Below, piece after piece: positions 41,560 through 53,078 of a stretch of 64,000 nucleotides of DNA. The DNA is from Closterium sp. NIES-65 (lineage: Eukaryota; Streptophyta; Zygnematophyceae; Desmidiales; Closteriaceae), in assembly GCA_948144175.1 (NCBI GenBank), contig CANXME010000532.1, forward strand, positions 4,029,001-4,093,000, given 5' to 3'. Below the pieces are notes generated by a model. That model searched no databases. It saw nothing but the letters and a program-made list of their open reading frames with translations, and was not told the DNA's origin. The translations under genes were made by a program, and so were the position numbers. Position 1 is the stretch's first letter. Each line of letters opens with the position of its first letter.

Positions 41560-43170
41560 GCGGTGGTGGTAACAGTGGCAAGAAGCCAGCCAAGGAAGTC
41601 GACAAGAAGAAGTCGACCAAGGACAGCGGTTGAGGAGGAGGAGGTCAACGTTGGGAGTGCAGGCTCTGTGGTGACCCCGACCACCTCTCCTTCGAGTGCC
41701 CCGACCGCAATGACTTCGACGACGACGGCGTCAAGGGAGGCCGTAGGAGGTTTGGCAGCCGTCGTCCTCATCGTGGAGGAAACAAGCCGCGCAAGGAGAA
41801 GCAGTCGACCACATCAACCTCGGTGAAGGAAGCCGACTCCCCTGCTGGCGGCAAGGCGTGGGACGACAAGACGGCGTCGTGCTCACTGGTTGGCGTCGTG
41901 GAGCCGACCGTCTCCCTGGCACGGGAGGCCGGAGAGGACTTCCAGGTGGTGTGCAGGCAAACGCTGCGGTAGTCTTGCTCGACGGCGGCTGCTCCCACCA
42001 CCTGATGGGGACGAAGGAAGTCTTTTGCAGCCGAGCGGCTCCATCAAGCACGTGCACGGATTCAATGGGGCGCTGCAAGACATCCAGGGCCGCGGCACCA
42101 TTGCCCTACAAGGGGAGGCTGGGAAGAAAGTGCTCATCCCCGACGTGTTGTACGTCCCGGGTGTGCGGGCAAACCTGCTATCATCCGGCCAGCTGAAGGA
42201 GCATGGTGTGAAGGTGCAAGAGGACAGCGATGGGATGCTGCTCGTCTCTGCAGCGGGAGAGGTGCTCGGTCGGACGACGTACTCCGGGCGTGTCCTCTGC
42301 ACCGACTTGCGTCCCTGCTCAACGAGGTCGACGTCGCCCACGACGGAGGTTGTGGCCCTGCAGGCGATCGCCTTGAAGACGAAGTCCACACCAGACAGGA
42401 TGCATGCGAGGCTTGCGCACGTCGTCATGGACACCATACGAAGCTCAGCGAAGCACGGGGTTGCTCCTGGTCTGGACCTCAAGTCGACGACGGGCGCCGA
42501 CTCACTGTGTGTCTCGTGCGTTGGCGGGAAGCTGGCGCGGCACACCTTCCCCAATCAAGGCTCCGACGCCAACGACGTGCTGGCCGTCATGCACATCGAC
42601 CTGTGCGGGCCGTTTCGCGTGGCTGCCAAGGACGGTAGCTTGTACTCCTTGCTTCTGAAGGACCGCAAGACTCGCTACGTGTGGGTGAGGCCGGTCGCCA
42701 AGAAGTCGGATGTGCTGCTGGAGTTCTAGAAGTGGCTGGTGTTGGTGGAGAGGCAGGTGAAGAAGTCAGTGCTGATGCTGCGCTCAGACCCAAGAGGGGA
42801 GTTCCTCAAGAAGAAGTTCACCGACTTCGTGGACGGCAAGGGGATTGTCCACGACCTTACCTGCCCGTACACCGCGCAGCAGAACGGCATGGCAGAGCGA
42901 GAGATGAGGACGGTGGTGGAGTCGGTGCAAATGATGCTGCTGCACATGGGCGTGCAGCACCACTAGTGGCACCTCGCTCTGCGACTGGCCGTCTGGGTCC
43001 GCAACTGCCTTGAGACGTCGACGCTGCCGCCGGGGACCACGCCGTACCAGCTACTCATCCGGCAGAAGCTCGACCTGTCGCTGGCACGGGTGTGGGGCTG
43101 CATGGCACAGTTCCTAGTCCCTGAGTAGCAGCGTGGTGGGAAGCTGAAGCCGAAGGCCACGTGGGGCCTT
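41560..43170 (+). pseudogene. Zinc knuckle, protease and integrase of copy c
   Basis: Knuckle CRLCGDPDHLSFECPDRN (about 41657-41710), protease-like VVLLDGGCSHHLMGTKE (about 41970), VLIPDVLYVPGVRANLLSSG (about 42130), MHARLAHVVMDTIRSSAKH (about 42400), VSCVGGKLARHTFPNQG (about 42510), HIDLCGPFRVAAKDGS (about 42592), GIVHDLTCPYTAQQNGMAER (about 42841-42900), and VWGCMAQFLVP with KGWELLDIDANRVV further on. Canonical Copia order. Fossil. Confidence 0.88.
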
Positions 43171-43174
43171 CACC

Positions 43175-45606
43175 TTGGCGTGTCGACGGAGAGCAAGGGC
43201 TGGGAGCTCCTCGACATCGACGCCAACCGGGTGGTCACCACATCGGACGTGGTGTTCTACGAAGATATGTCGCTGGAGATGTGGAAGTCGGAGCATGGGC
43301 CGGTGTCAGGTCGGACGCCGACCACCCCGCCGATCGACACCTCGACGGCGACGCTGCCTCTGCTCGCCGAGGTCGATGAGCTTGCTGATGAGGATGCTGG
43401 GGTCGTCCGTCCTCCTTCCCCTTCTCCTACGACCCTTGCCCCTCCCCTCGTGGCTGACCTGCGCGGGCTGACTCCTGTGTCGGCCTCCGGCGATGAGGGG
43501 AGTAGTGGGACGTCGCCTTCGACGCCGGCCAAGGGCATCGCTGGTGGCCGACGTGACGAGCGGCAAGTCGACGTTGGGGAAGAGCACATCGAGGAGGAGC
43601 AGCCGACTTGGATGAAGCCAACAAAGAAGGCACCAGAAGTGGAGCAGCCGACAAGGGAGCAGGCAGCGGTGACGCCGACCACAGAGGAGTTGGCAGAAGA
43701 GCCTATCACAGGGGACAAGTCGGCCAGGAAGCCGACCGAGGTGCAGCAGGACAACGAGGGCAGCGAAGCCGGCGACGAAGGAGGGGACGCTGAGAAGTCC
43801 ACCGATAGCGACGTGGTGGAAGTTCAGCCTGGACCTCAGAAGTCAGGCCGACTTCGGAGGCCCCCCGACTTCTTCCGTCCCACTGCCTTCACTACGGTGT
43901 ACGACGTGGACGACGACAACTTGGCATATGACGACGCCGTGGAGGATGAGGAGTTTCCGGAGCTCGACCCCGACAAGCATGTCGACCCCGAACACCGTTG
44001 GGACATCTCGACGATGACGGTGAAGGAGGCTTTGGCAAGCTGGAAGGGCCCGGCGGTGAAGGCCGCCCTGGAGGAGGAGATTCGCAGCCTCATCAACATG
44101 GGCACTTGGGAGCTGGTTGAACGCCCGCTGGGGGTAAACATCATGAAGAACCGGTGGGTGTTGACGACGAAGTACCATGTCGACGACACCGTCGAGCGCG
44201 AGAAGGCGAGGCTGGTTGTGAAGGGCTTCACGCAGGTGTACGGCGGTGACTACGACGAGACTTTTGCGCCGATGGGCAGCTACGTCACGCTGAGGATCTT
44301 CCTCAGCATCATCACCGTCCTCAACCTCAACCTGATGCAGCTCGAAATGAAGAACGCCTTCCTGCGGAGCAAGCTCGACAGGGTGCTCTACATGTCCCAG
44401 TCGGACTACTTCAACGACGGAACCGACCGGGTGTGCAAGTTGCTGAAGAGCCTATACGGCTTGAAGCAGTCACGGCTGATGTGGTACTTGACGCTCAACG
44501 ACGTACTGGTCGGCGCCGAGTGGAAGAAGAGCCAGGTCGACGAGGCTCTTTACTTCAAGGTCGGCGACCACGTAGTGGCCTGCTGGGTGTTGGTCTACGT
44601 CGACGACCTGCTCGCCGCCAGCAGCAGCACCGAGACGCTGAACGAGCTGAACGAGCTGCTCGAGTCCGTCTTCGAGCTGCGTGAGATCTCGCCGGTGCAG
44701 AAGTAACTCGAGCTGGAGATCGTCCGTGACAGGTCCGCGGGGAAGCTATGGCTGCACCAGCAGGGCTACACCGACAAGCTGCGTAGGCGCTTCATCGACG
44801 AGGAGCAGACCGAGCACACCCCGAAGACGCCGGTCTTGGTCGACGCCTACGCCAACCTCACCTTCGACGACGAGGAGGCATAGGAGCGACAGGAGGAGGA
44901 GTACCGGCAGAAGGTCGGCTCGCTGCAGTTCGCGGCAACAACGACAAGGCCGGACATCGCCTTTGCTTGCAGCCAGCAAGGGAGCAGCCTCACGGTGAGG
45001 AGCAACCAGCACTGGCGCAAGGTCGACCGCTGTCTTGCCTACCTCACCAACACGCATGACACTGCCCTGGAGTTCGGCGGTGGACCTGAGCCGCTGGAGT
45101 TGGTCAGCTACGTGGACGCCGACGACACCGGTGACAAGCAGAATAGGACAAGCACGGGCGGCTACATGTTCGTCTACGGAGGGGCCGCAGTCTCCTGGTC
45201 GAGCCAGCACATAATGTGTGGAACGATGTCGTCGACTGAGTCGGAGTACGTGGCGGCCATCGAAGCCGGCAAGGAGGGACGCCGACTTCGCTTCCTCGTC
45301 GCTGAGTTCCGGCAGCTGGATTCCGAGAAGCTGACCGTCCTCCGGGTGGACAACAAGTCGGCCATCACAGTCGTCGAGGGCATGGGGTTGACGGGCAACC
45401 TCAAGCACATGGAGCGGCGAAAGGCTTGGCTGCAGCACATGGTGAAGCGTGGGAAGTTTTCACTGAAGTACATCCCGACCGCTGAGCAACCGGCCGACTT
45501 CCTGACGAAGGCGCTGCACTATCCGGCCTTCAACCGGTGCTCCGTTGCTATTCGCCAGGTGCGCTTAGTCGACGTGGGCGACGGGGACAACGACGTGCAG
45601 CAGTAG
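43175..45606 (+). pseudogene. RT and RNase H of copy c
   Basis: A long conserved stretch opens with KGWELLDIDANRVVTTSDV (about 43198), then an acidic Thr/Pro linker (43310-43840) and LRRPPDFFRPTAFTTVYD (about 43855). It continues with HRWDISTMTVKEALASWKGP (about 43996), MKNRWVLTTKYHVDDTVERE (about 44143), KGFTQVYGGDYDETFAP, YGLKQSRLMWY, YVDDLLAASSS (about 44599), DKQNRTSTGGYMFVYGGAAV (about 45133), SSTESEYVAAIEAGKEGRRL (about 45229) and LRVDNKSAITVVEGMGL. Ends DVGDGDNDVQQ near 45603. Sister to copies d and f. Confidence 0.9.
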
Positions 45607-45734
45607 GTGCCATGCCCTCCTACATGGCTAGTGCGGTGACCGGCGTGCTATGTGTTGGGTGCACGCCGACGAGTTATTTTCCGAGCAGTGATGCCGTGTG
45701 GGCTGGGGGCCCAAGCGTGAACGCGGCAGGGGAG

Positions 45735-46783
45735 TGTCAACGGGAGTTGTTGTTGGCCCCATCCTTGCTTGGGCAGAGCCGACTTCGTGGTTGGGTGTAC
45801 GGGAGGTACAGCCGACTTGCAGCAGTGGGCGACGCCAACTTGGGCGAGCTGGTCGACGGAGGTTGGTCGAGTTGCACAGGGACACTGCAATGCCGCCGAC
45901 TTGGGAAGCCGGCGGCCGACTTCAACTGGTGGTCCGCGATGTGGCGCGTTGTCCTGGAGGTTGGCGCCGACTTGCAAGGTCGCTGACTTGCAAGGTCGCT
46001 GACTTGCAAGGTCGTCGACTTGCGAGGTCGCCAACTCGGGAGATCGCCGACATCAAGAGGTCGGCCTAAAGCCTAAACCCTTCGGGTAGCCGACTTGGGT
46101 GGTCGGCTGACAACTGCGCTGGTCGACATGGAGCTGGTTGACCAGGAGTGACGTCGACCCGGAGCTGGTCGACCTAGGGTGTGGTCGACCTGGTGAGGCC
46201 GACTTGGAGTGGTCGTCGACTTGGGAGGTCGACGTGCACATACAGGAGCAGCTGGTCGATGTGGTTGCCCGGTCGACCAGGTTACCTAGGTGACGAGGCT
46301 CTGCGGAAGAGTGCGACGGTCGCCTAGGCGTTGTTAGCGAGGCTGACCTCGGGGGTGGTATCCCGAGGTCGACGTGTCGGATCAGGTGGAGTCGTAAGCA
46401 CGAGGATGACACGGTGTATGCGTTGTGCAGATGCGCTGCTGTTCTGCGGGAGCAACGCTTGTACGCCGACAACCTGCAGCGTTGGCACGCCGTCGACTTT
46501 GCACCGCTGGAGCGTGGTCGACCAAGTCGTGCTGGAACGCGGTCGACCATGCTGCGCTGGTATTCGACCGACCTGAATGCTAGCTCTGATATGGTCTTGT
46601 CCTGCCAACTTCATTGTACCATTGTTGTCAACTTTCTCTAGTGAAACTCTTGCCAAATTGCCCGGTGACCTAGCAAGCAGTGTGTGCACAAGGGAAACGA
46701 CTAAGGAACAGAAAACACAGAGATCACACGAGCATCCGTGCCTAGCCCGTAGTCTAGCTCGTGTTGTAGTAGTTATCTCCACA
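45735..46783 (+). repeat. 3' LTR of copy c (1049 bp)
   Basis: Aligns with 39275-40353 apart from a few indels and scattered substitutions. It ends AGTTATCTCCACA and is followed at once by copy b pol sequence. Confidence 0.92.
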
Positions 46784-49700
46784 GTATCTCGTGCGTCCGA
46801 GGAGAGCTGGCGCGGCACACCTTCCCCGCCACGAGCTCGGACGCCAAGGAGGCACTGGCTGTTGTGCACATTGACTTGTGCAGGCCATTTTGGGTGGCTG
46901 CCAAGGATGGCAGCTTGTACTTCCTGCTCCTGAAGGATCGCCACACTCAGTTTCTGTGGGCAATACCGGTCGCTAAGAAGAGCGAGGTGCTGCGGGAGTT
47001 TCAGAGGTGGCTGGTGCTGGTGGAACGACAGACGAAGAAGTTGGTGCTGTCGCTCCGCTCCGACCGAGGCAGGGAGTTCCTCGAAATGGATTTCTCCACC
47101 TTCGTCGACGGAAAGGGCATTGTCCACAACCTGATGTGCCTCTACACTCCGTAGCAGAACAGTGTGTCTGAGCGGGAGATGCGCACGGTCGTCGAGTCCG
47201 TGCGGACGATGCTGCTGCACATGGGCGTGCAACACCACTGGTGCACCTTGCTCTTCGACAAGCTGTCTGGCTGCGCAATTGCTTGGAGCGGTTGACAACG
47301 CCATCCGAGACGACTCCGTACCAGCTGCTAACCGGAAAGAAGCCCGACCTCACGCTCGCGCGGGTGGGGGGCTGCATGGTGCAGTTTATGGTTCCCGAGT
47401 AGCAGCGTGGTGGGAAGCTGGCGCCGAAGGCTTGCTGGGGGCTTCACCTGGGTGTGTCACCAAAGAGCAAGGGCTGGGAGGTGCTTGACCTGACCGACAA
47501 CAAGGTGGTCACATCCGTCAAGGTGATCTTCTATGAGACGCTATCGCTGGAGGTGTGGAAGGCAAGGTATGGGCCGGCGTCGGGGCGGACGCAGGCACAC
47601 CCGCCGACGGACACCTCTACGGCGACGGTTCCACTCCTTGCCGAAGTCGACTAGCCTGCTGATGAGGACGTTGTGGAGGTTCTTCTCCTGATCTGGCTCC
47701 TACACCCCCCCCCCCCCCCCCCCCCCCCCCCCCACCCCGTCACAGATCGGCCTGCCTCGACGCCTGTGTCAGCCGCCGGCGATGAGGGGAGCTTTTTCGC
47801 GTCGCCTGTGGCGCCGACAAGCGGCATCGCCGACGATCGACTAGGCGCCAAGCTCGTCGACCATGGTGGGGAGCAGGAGAGAGGGGAGCCGGTCGAACAG
47901 GAGGCAGCGGCAGGGGTGCAGTCGACAGGGGAGCAGCAGCCGGGGAGTTCGACGGGGAAGCTGTCAAAGTCAGTAGCAGGCGAGTAGCTGGTCGAAAGGT
48001 TGAAGCAGCTGGTTGACGACGATGATGCCGATGAGGAAGGGGAGCAGTCGGCGGGAGAGGAGTCCATTGACAGTAATGTGGTGGAGTTTCCGGTCGAGAT
48101 GTCTTCGCGAGAGCTGCGAAGCTCTGGCCAAGCTCGACGGCCGCCAGATCGGTTGAGATTCCACGCCTGCCTGCCACTAGCTGCCTGCACTACAGTGTAC
48201 GACGAGGTCGACGACGACCTCTTGTACGATGACGCCAAGGAGGGTGAAGAACTACCAGAGCTCGACCCCAACGTGCATACCAACACCGAACACCACTGGG
48301 ACATCGCCACGATGACGGTGAAGGAGGCGCTGGCGAGCTGGGCGGGTAAGGCAGTGAAGACTCCCATGGACGAGGAGATTCGTAGCCTGATCAGCAATGG
48401 CACGTGGGAGCTGGTCGTGAAAACACGCAGGGTAAACATTATGAAGTACCGGTGGGTGCTGACAACCAAGTACCGCATCGACGACACCGTCGAGCACGAG
48501 AAGGCGAGGCCGGTCGTGAAGGGCTTCACGTAGGTGTACGGTGCCGACTACAACAAGACGTACTCGCCGGTGAGCAGCTACGTCACGCTGAGGATCTTCC
48601 TCAACATCGTCATCGTCCTCGACCTCAACCTGATGCAGCTCGACATGTAGAACGCCTTCCTGCAGAGCAAGCTCGACAGGGTGCTCTACATGTACCAGCC
48701 GGACCATTTCGACGAAGGGACCGGCCGGGTGTGTAAGCTGCTGAAGAGCCTCTACGGGCTGAAGCAGTCGCCGCTGCTGTGGTACAGGGCTCTCCACGGT
48801 GTGCTCCTGGGCGCTGGCTGGAAAAAGAGCCAGGTCCACGAGGCGCTCTACTTCAAGGCCGGCGACGACGGAGTGACCTGCTGGGTGCTGGTCTATGTCG
48901 ACGACCTGCTCGCCGCCAGCAGTAGCACCGCGATGCTGAAGGAGCTGAAGGAACTACTAGAGGCCGCCTTTGAGCTGCGTGAGATCTTACCGATGGTGAA
49001 GTACCTTGGGCTGGAGATCGTGCGCGACAGGCCGGCCAGGAAGCCGTGGCTGCACCAGCAGGGCTACGCCGATAAGCTGCGCAGGCACTTCATCGACGAT
49101 GAGCAAGGTGGACGAGTCCCGAAGATGCCGGTTTCGGTCAACGCCTACGCCGAGCTGAAATTCGACGACGAGGAGGTGCAGGAGCGCAAGGAGGAGGAGT
49201 ACCGGCAGAAGGTTGGCTTGGTTCAGTTCGCGGCAAAGACGACGAGGCCGGGAGGCTACGTTGATGCTGATGATGCGGGCGACAAAGCACAACCGGACGA
49301 GAACGGGAGGCTACGTGTTTGTCTACCAAGGGGCCACTGTCTCATGATTAAGCTCGCGCATCAAGTGCGCGACATTGTCGTCGATCGAGTCGGAGTACGT
49401 CGCGGCCACGGATGCAGGCAAGGAGGGACGCCGAATTCGTTTCCTTCTGGCGGGATTCAACCTGTTTGACGCTAGGAAGCTGTCCGTCCTCCGCGTCGAC
49501 AACAAGTCCGCAATCACGGTCGCTGAGGGCTTAGGGCTGACGGGCAACCTCAAGCACATGGAGCGACGCTACGCCTGGCTGCAGTACATGGTGAGGCGCC
49601 GGAAGTTCGTGCTGAAGTACATCCCAACCACCAAGCAGCTGGCAGATTTCCTGATGAAGGCGCTGCATTTCACGGCTTTAAACCGGTGCTCTGTCGCCAT

Positions 49701-49788
49701 CGGCCAAGTTTGCCTTGCCGACGTCGGCAACGGCGACGATGAGATGCAGCAATACGTGCCGTGCCCTTCTGCACGCCTGGTGCGGTGA
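46784..49788 (+). pseudogene. Integrase, RT and RNase H of copy b
   Basis: Starts with ELARHTFP then VVHIDLCRPFWVAAKDGS (about 46862), SLRSDRGREFLEM (about 47050), a QQN/SEREM-type segment (about 47155) and an acidic linker with 29 C at 47705-47733. Then HHWDIATMTVKEALASW (about 48291), MKYRWVLTTKYRIDD, YGLKQSPLLWYRALHGVLLGAGWKKS (in parts, about 48757), YVDDLLAASSS (about 48895), SIESEYVAATDAGKEGRR (about 49378), LRVDNKSAITVAEGLGL (about 49490), and KQLADFLMKALHF near the end. Broken in several places. Confidence 0.88.
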
Positions 49789-49884
49789 CGGCGTGCTGTG
49801 TGTAGGGTACACGACGAGGACGAGTTCTCTCTATGGAGTACTGTCGTGTGGGCTGGAGGCCCAAGCGTGAGCGCTGCAGGGGAG

Positions 49885-50927
49885 TGTTAACGGGAGTGGA
49901 GTGTTGGCCCCGCCCTTGCTTGGGCAACACCGACGACTTGGTTGGATGTACGAGAGTAGTAGCCAACCGTTCATAGTGGGAGAGCTGCTCGACATGATAT
50001 CGTCGAGCTGCAGGGGACCGCTGTGGTGTTGCTGTTGACTAGGGAGCTCCACAGCTGCAACTGACTGGTCTGGGCGACGGGTGGGCCGTCGACCACGAGG
50101 GGCAGTTCGACCGAGACGTCGACGGAGCAGTCTGTCGACCTGCAGCTTGACCGGGAGGTCAACGGAGCAGTCCGTCGACCTGCAGTTCGACCGGGAGGTT
50201 GACGAAGCAGTCCGTCGACCTGACAAGTGAGTAGCGGTCGACGAGGGGAGCTCGGCAACATCAGCGGACAGTTCTAATCGGCGGAAGGGGTTCCGTCGAC
50301 CAGGGGGTAGCTCGACGGGAGCTGTGGTCGATCACAGGCACCTGATGGTTGACCAGAGGGAGCTGTGGTCGACCAGAGGCACCTGGTGGTCGACCTAAGA
50401 TGCTGGTGGGTCGACTAGAGCACCTGGTGGTGTCCAGGTCGACCGGATAACCTGCTCGAAGAGTTCTACGGAGACACGCGAATGTCGTCGAGGTTGCGAT
50501 GGCGAAGGCGACGTCCGGCTGGTACCCCGAAGTCGATGTGGCTCGTCGCGCGCACCTGCGAGCGTGCGCACTGCTGCCATCTACGGGTGCAACGCTGGAC
50601 AGCCGCACTGCTACAGCGGTGACACGCCGTCAACCTGCTGCGTTGGCAGGTCGCTCTTCTGAAGTACTGGCCCGGCTCCTCTACGCAACGCTAGCAGGCG
50701 GTCGACCAAGCTGTGCTGGCGGTCGACCAGGCTAGGTGCAGGGTTGCTAGGTGCTTGATGTAGTCATTATTGTCATTGCTTGTTAGATGATTCTGTAATT
50801 CCAACTTTGCCGATTTCTCCCGTGAATGTGCAAGCACTAAAGAACTAAGCAAAACTACGATCACTCCTAATAGTTCGTGCCAACCCCCATAGTCTAGCTC
50901 ACTACCGTTGTAGAGTGACTCTCCGCG
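49885..50927 (+). repeat. 3' LTR of copy b (1043 bp)
   Basis: Begins TGTTAACGGGAGTGG after the purine tract CGCTGCAGGGGAG and aligns with 36050-37128 with many differences and small indels, so the insertion is not recent. Its end (50921-50927) is followed by resumed copy a LTR text CTCCACGTCAACCTTGGGA. Confidence 0.88.
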
Positions 50928-51234
50928 GTGACGATGGTTGCGCCTGATGCTCCACGTCAACCTTGGGATACCATGCCAAGGTCGCCTTCGCCATTAGAGC
51001 CTCGAGGACGGTCGCGCACCCCCTCAGGACCTCGTCGATGCGGTAACTTGGTCGACCGTGTTGACAGCCGATCACCCTGGTCGACGACCTCCTTCGTCGG
51101 CTGGTGCTCCGTCGAAGACCATCCTTGTCGACGGCCCGTTCGTCAACCGACCCGATCAGCCGTTGTTGTTGAACTCTCGTCTTCGTCAGCTGTTCGCAAG
51201 TCCCGTGGAGGACGAAAAACTGCTTCGCCGACAT

Positions 51235-52298
51235 TGTCAACGGGAGCGTTGTAAGGCCCCGTCGTCGCTTGGGCGGAGCCAACCTTGTGGTCGGATGTGC
51301 GGGGGTTGCAGCCGACCTACAGCAGCGGGCACGGGGGCCACTGCAAGGACGCCAAGCTAGAGGGCGTCTGGCTGTAGGGCGTCGAGCAGGAGGACGCCGC
51401 CCTGGACGCCTGGTTGGTGTTCCGGACGCCTGGACGACGTCCCGGGAAGCTGGACGCCGAGCTGGGCGTCGCCACGACTACCGGGGCGTCTGCACGGCGT
51501 CCTGGGGTTCGGACGCCGACCTGGGCGTCCCGGGGGGTCCACACACCGACCTGGGCGACTGGTCGGCGTCCTAGGAGGAGGGACGCCGCTCTGGAGGCTT
51601 GTTCGGCGTCCTGGGCGTCTGGACGCCGACCTGGGGGTTCGGAAGGTGTCCTGGGCGCCTGGATGCCGGACTGGGGACGCCGGGCATGCGTGGCCGGCTA
51701 CGGACTGTGCTGGTCGGTCAGGCGTGGTTGCCCCGTCGACCGGAATACCCCGGCGACGTGTGCGAGTGTCGCCAGGGTGGAGTATGCGAGGCCGACCTCG
51801 GGGGTGGTATCCCAAGGTCAACGTGGCTGGTGGGCACAGTCAGTGGCGTGGAATCTGCCTGGCGTCTGCGCTGTGTTCGTGACAAGGTGTTGAGCGCCAA
51901 CCAGCTGCGCGCACCTGCGAAGCAAGTGCACCGTTGTCCTGCGGGTGCAACGCTGTGCAGCCGACTTGGTGCAGCGCTGGCACACCGTGGACTTGCAACG
52001 TTGGCGAACCGCTACTCTGCTACGCTGGAGCGGTGCGAGCGCTGCTGCGCTGGAGTGCGGTCGACCGTGCTGCGCTGGAGGTCGACCAGCAGCCTAGCTA
52101 GCTATGATGTAGTCAATGCTGCCAATGTTGTTGCGATCATTGTTGTCATGTTTTCCTAGTGAAACTCTTGCCAATTCTCCCCGTGAACTAGCAAGCAGCA
52201 TGAACACAAGGAAACGACTAAGTGAACGAATGCAGAGATCACACGAGCACACGTGCCTAGCCCGTAGCTTATCTCATGTTGCAGCAGTTATCTCCGCA
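51235..52298 (+). repeat. Solo LTR of family-2 Copia (1064 bp)
   Basis: Starts TGTCAACGGGAGCG, ends AGTTATCTCCGCA, with a perfect 5-bp duplication GACAT on both sides (51230-51234 and 52299-52303). The body carries a CTGGACGCC/GGACGCCGA-rich section (51350-51680) in place of most GTCGAC repeats of other family-2 LTRs, so it is a distinct subtype. No interior is present. It lies in the LTR of copy a. Confidence 0.93.
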
Positions 52299-52479
52299 GA
52301 CATCCACTATCAAACTTGCCACCAGATCTCGTGGACGTTGACCTCAAATTGGTCTTCTACAGATCAACCCACTCCGTCGACCAGTACGTGTTGACCTCTG
52401 CGGATGGTCGGCTGCACCCGACTACGAAGTCGACTTCGCCCAAGCAAGGGCAGGGCCATCACCCAATTCCCATCAACGA

Positions 52480-52860
52480 GCATCTAGCGCCGAATACCAC
52501 GATAGCAGCAACTGCTTCAGCACGTACAAGTTCTTCAGCAGCTTGCACACGCGACTAGTCACGTCGTCGTAGTAATCCGACTGGTACATGTAGAGCACGC
52601 GGTTCAGTTTACTCTACAGGGATTCGTTCTTTGTGTTTAGTTGCATTAGGTGCAAGTCGAGGACGGCGACGATGCTAAGGAGATGATCCTTAGCGTAACG
52701 TCCCCCGTCGGCGACTTCGCAGTGATCCTACGTAGGTCGACCATCTCCGTCAACGTGCTCGTCCAAGTTGGCATCGCCTACTACACACAGTCGGCTGCAC
52801 CTATGGCACACCTGACTGTGAATTCGGCTTTGCCCAAGTGAGGGCGGGGTCAAACCATTG
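52480..52860 (-). pseudogene. Small antisense RT fragment and LTR scrap of family 2
   Basis: 52500-52704 aligns in reverse with family-2 RT around the segment that reads VLYMSQPDYFNDGTxxVCKLLKS in copy d, and a following block matches the ILSIVAV-coding part. 52741-52850 resembles the outer end of a family-2 LTR (GCCCAAGTGAGGGCGGGG against the GCTTGGGCGGAGCC block). These are leftovers of a further antisense copy into which copy a probably inserted. Confidence 0.6.
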
Positions 52861-53053
52861 GTATATAAATTCCAAGGAAATGTAATTTTGGGATCTCACA
52901 AAAAGGCCTGTAAAATATAGAAAGGAGGAGGATAGCGGGGAAGGTTAGGAGGCCTTTCAAATTGTACATGGATTTCAAGAGAAACCCCCAAACTTCACCC
53001 ATAAAATTTTGGTGAAATCTTAAATATTTATCCCTCACAGTTGAGGGCTTCTG

Positions 53054-53078
53054 AAAAAAAAAAAAAAAAAAAAAAAAA
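53054..53078 (+). repeat. Poly(A) run, 25 bases
   Basis: Uninterrupted run of A following TTGAGGGCTTCTG. It could be the tail of a retroposed transcript (SINE, LINE or processed pseudogene), but I see no target duplication and no matching body. Confidence 0.8.

Larger units (their letters stand above)
39275..46783 (+). mobile_element. Copia family 2, copy c (LTR to LTR, inserted in copy b pol)
   Basis: 5' LTR 39275-40353, primer-binding site TGGTGCGGTGAGCG (40354-40367), gag (40562-41485), zinc knuckle, protease, integrase, RT and RNase H to 45606, purine tract GCGGCAGGGGAG (45723-45734), 3' LTR 45735-46783. Flanking 5-mers GTATT and GTATC (4 of 5), and the pol text of copy b continues on both sides. 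About 7.5 kb. The LTRs look several percent different. The coding part has roughly eight breaks, so it is not autonomous now. It is the innermost element of the nest. Confidence 0.93.
36050..50927 (+). mobile_element. Copia family 2, copy b (LTR to LTR, split by copy c)
   Basis: 5' LTR 36050-37128, primer-binding site TGGTGCGGCGAGCG (37129-37142), gag to GAG-pre-integrase (37288-39274), integrase to RNase H (46784-49788), purine tract near 49873-49884, 3' LTR 49885-50927. Flanking 5-mers are GTGCC and GTGAC. Copy c occupies 39275-46783 within pol. Without copy c the element is about 7.4 kb. It lies in the LTR of copy a in opposite orientation. Coding parts are broken in several places, roughly eight. 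Confidence 0.9.
33500..52479 (-). mobile_element. Copia family 2, copy a (antisense host of a nested stack, partial and broken)
   Basis: Minus-strand parts: gag/zinc-knuckle/protease/GAG-pre-integrase (33500-35560), primer-binding site TGGTACGGTGAGTG (35583-35596), and a 5' LTR starting at 35597. That LTR is split: 35597-36049, then 50928-51234, then 52304-52479. The gaps are copy b (36050-50927) and a solo LTR (51235-52298). Reassembling the positions gives an LTR of about 0.94 kb, close to other family-2 LTRs. The integrase, RT and 3' LTR are missing to the left. It is the oldest layer of the nest, with many breaks. Confidence 0.82.
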
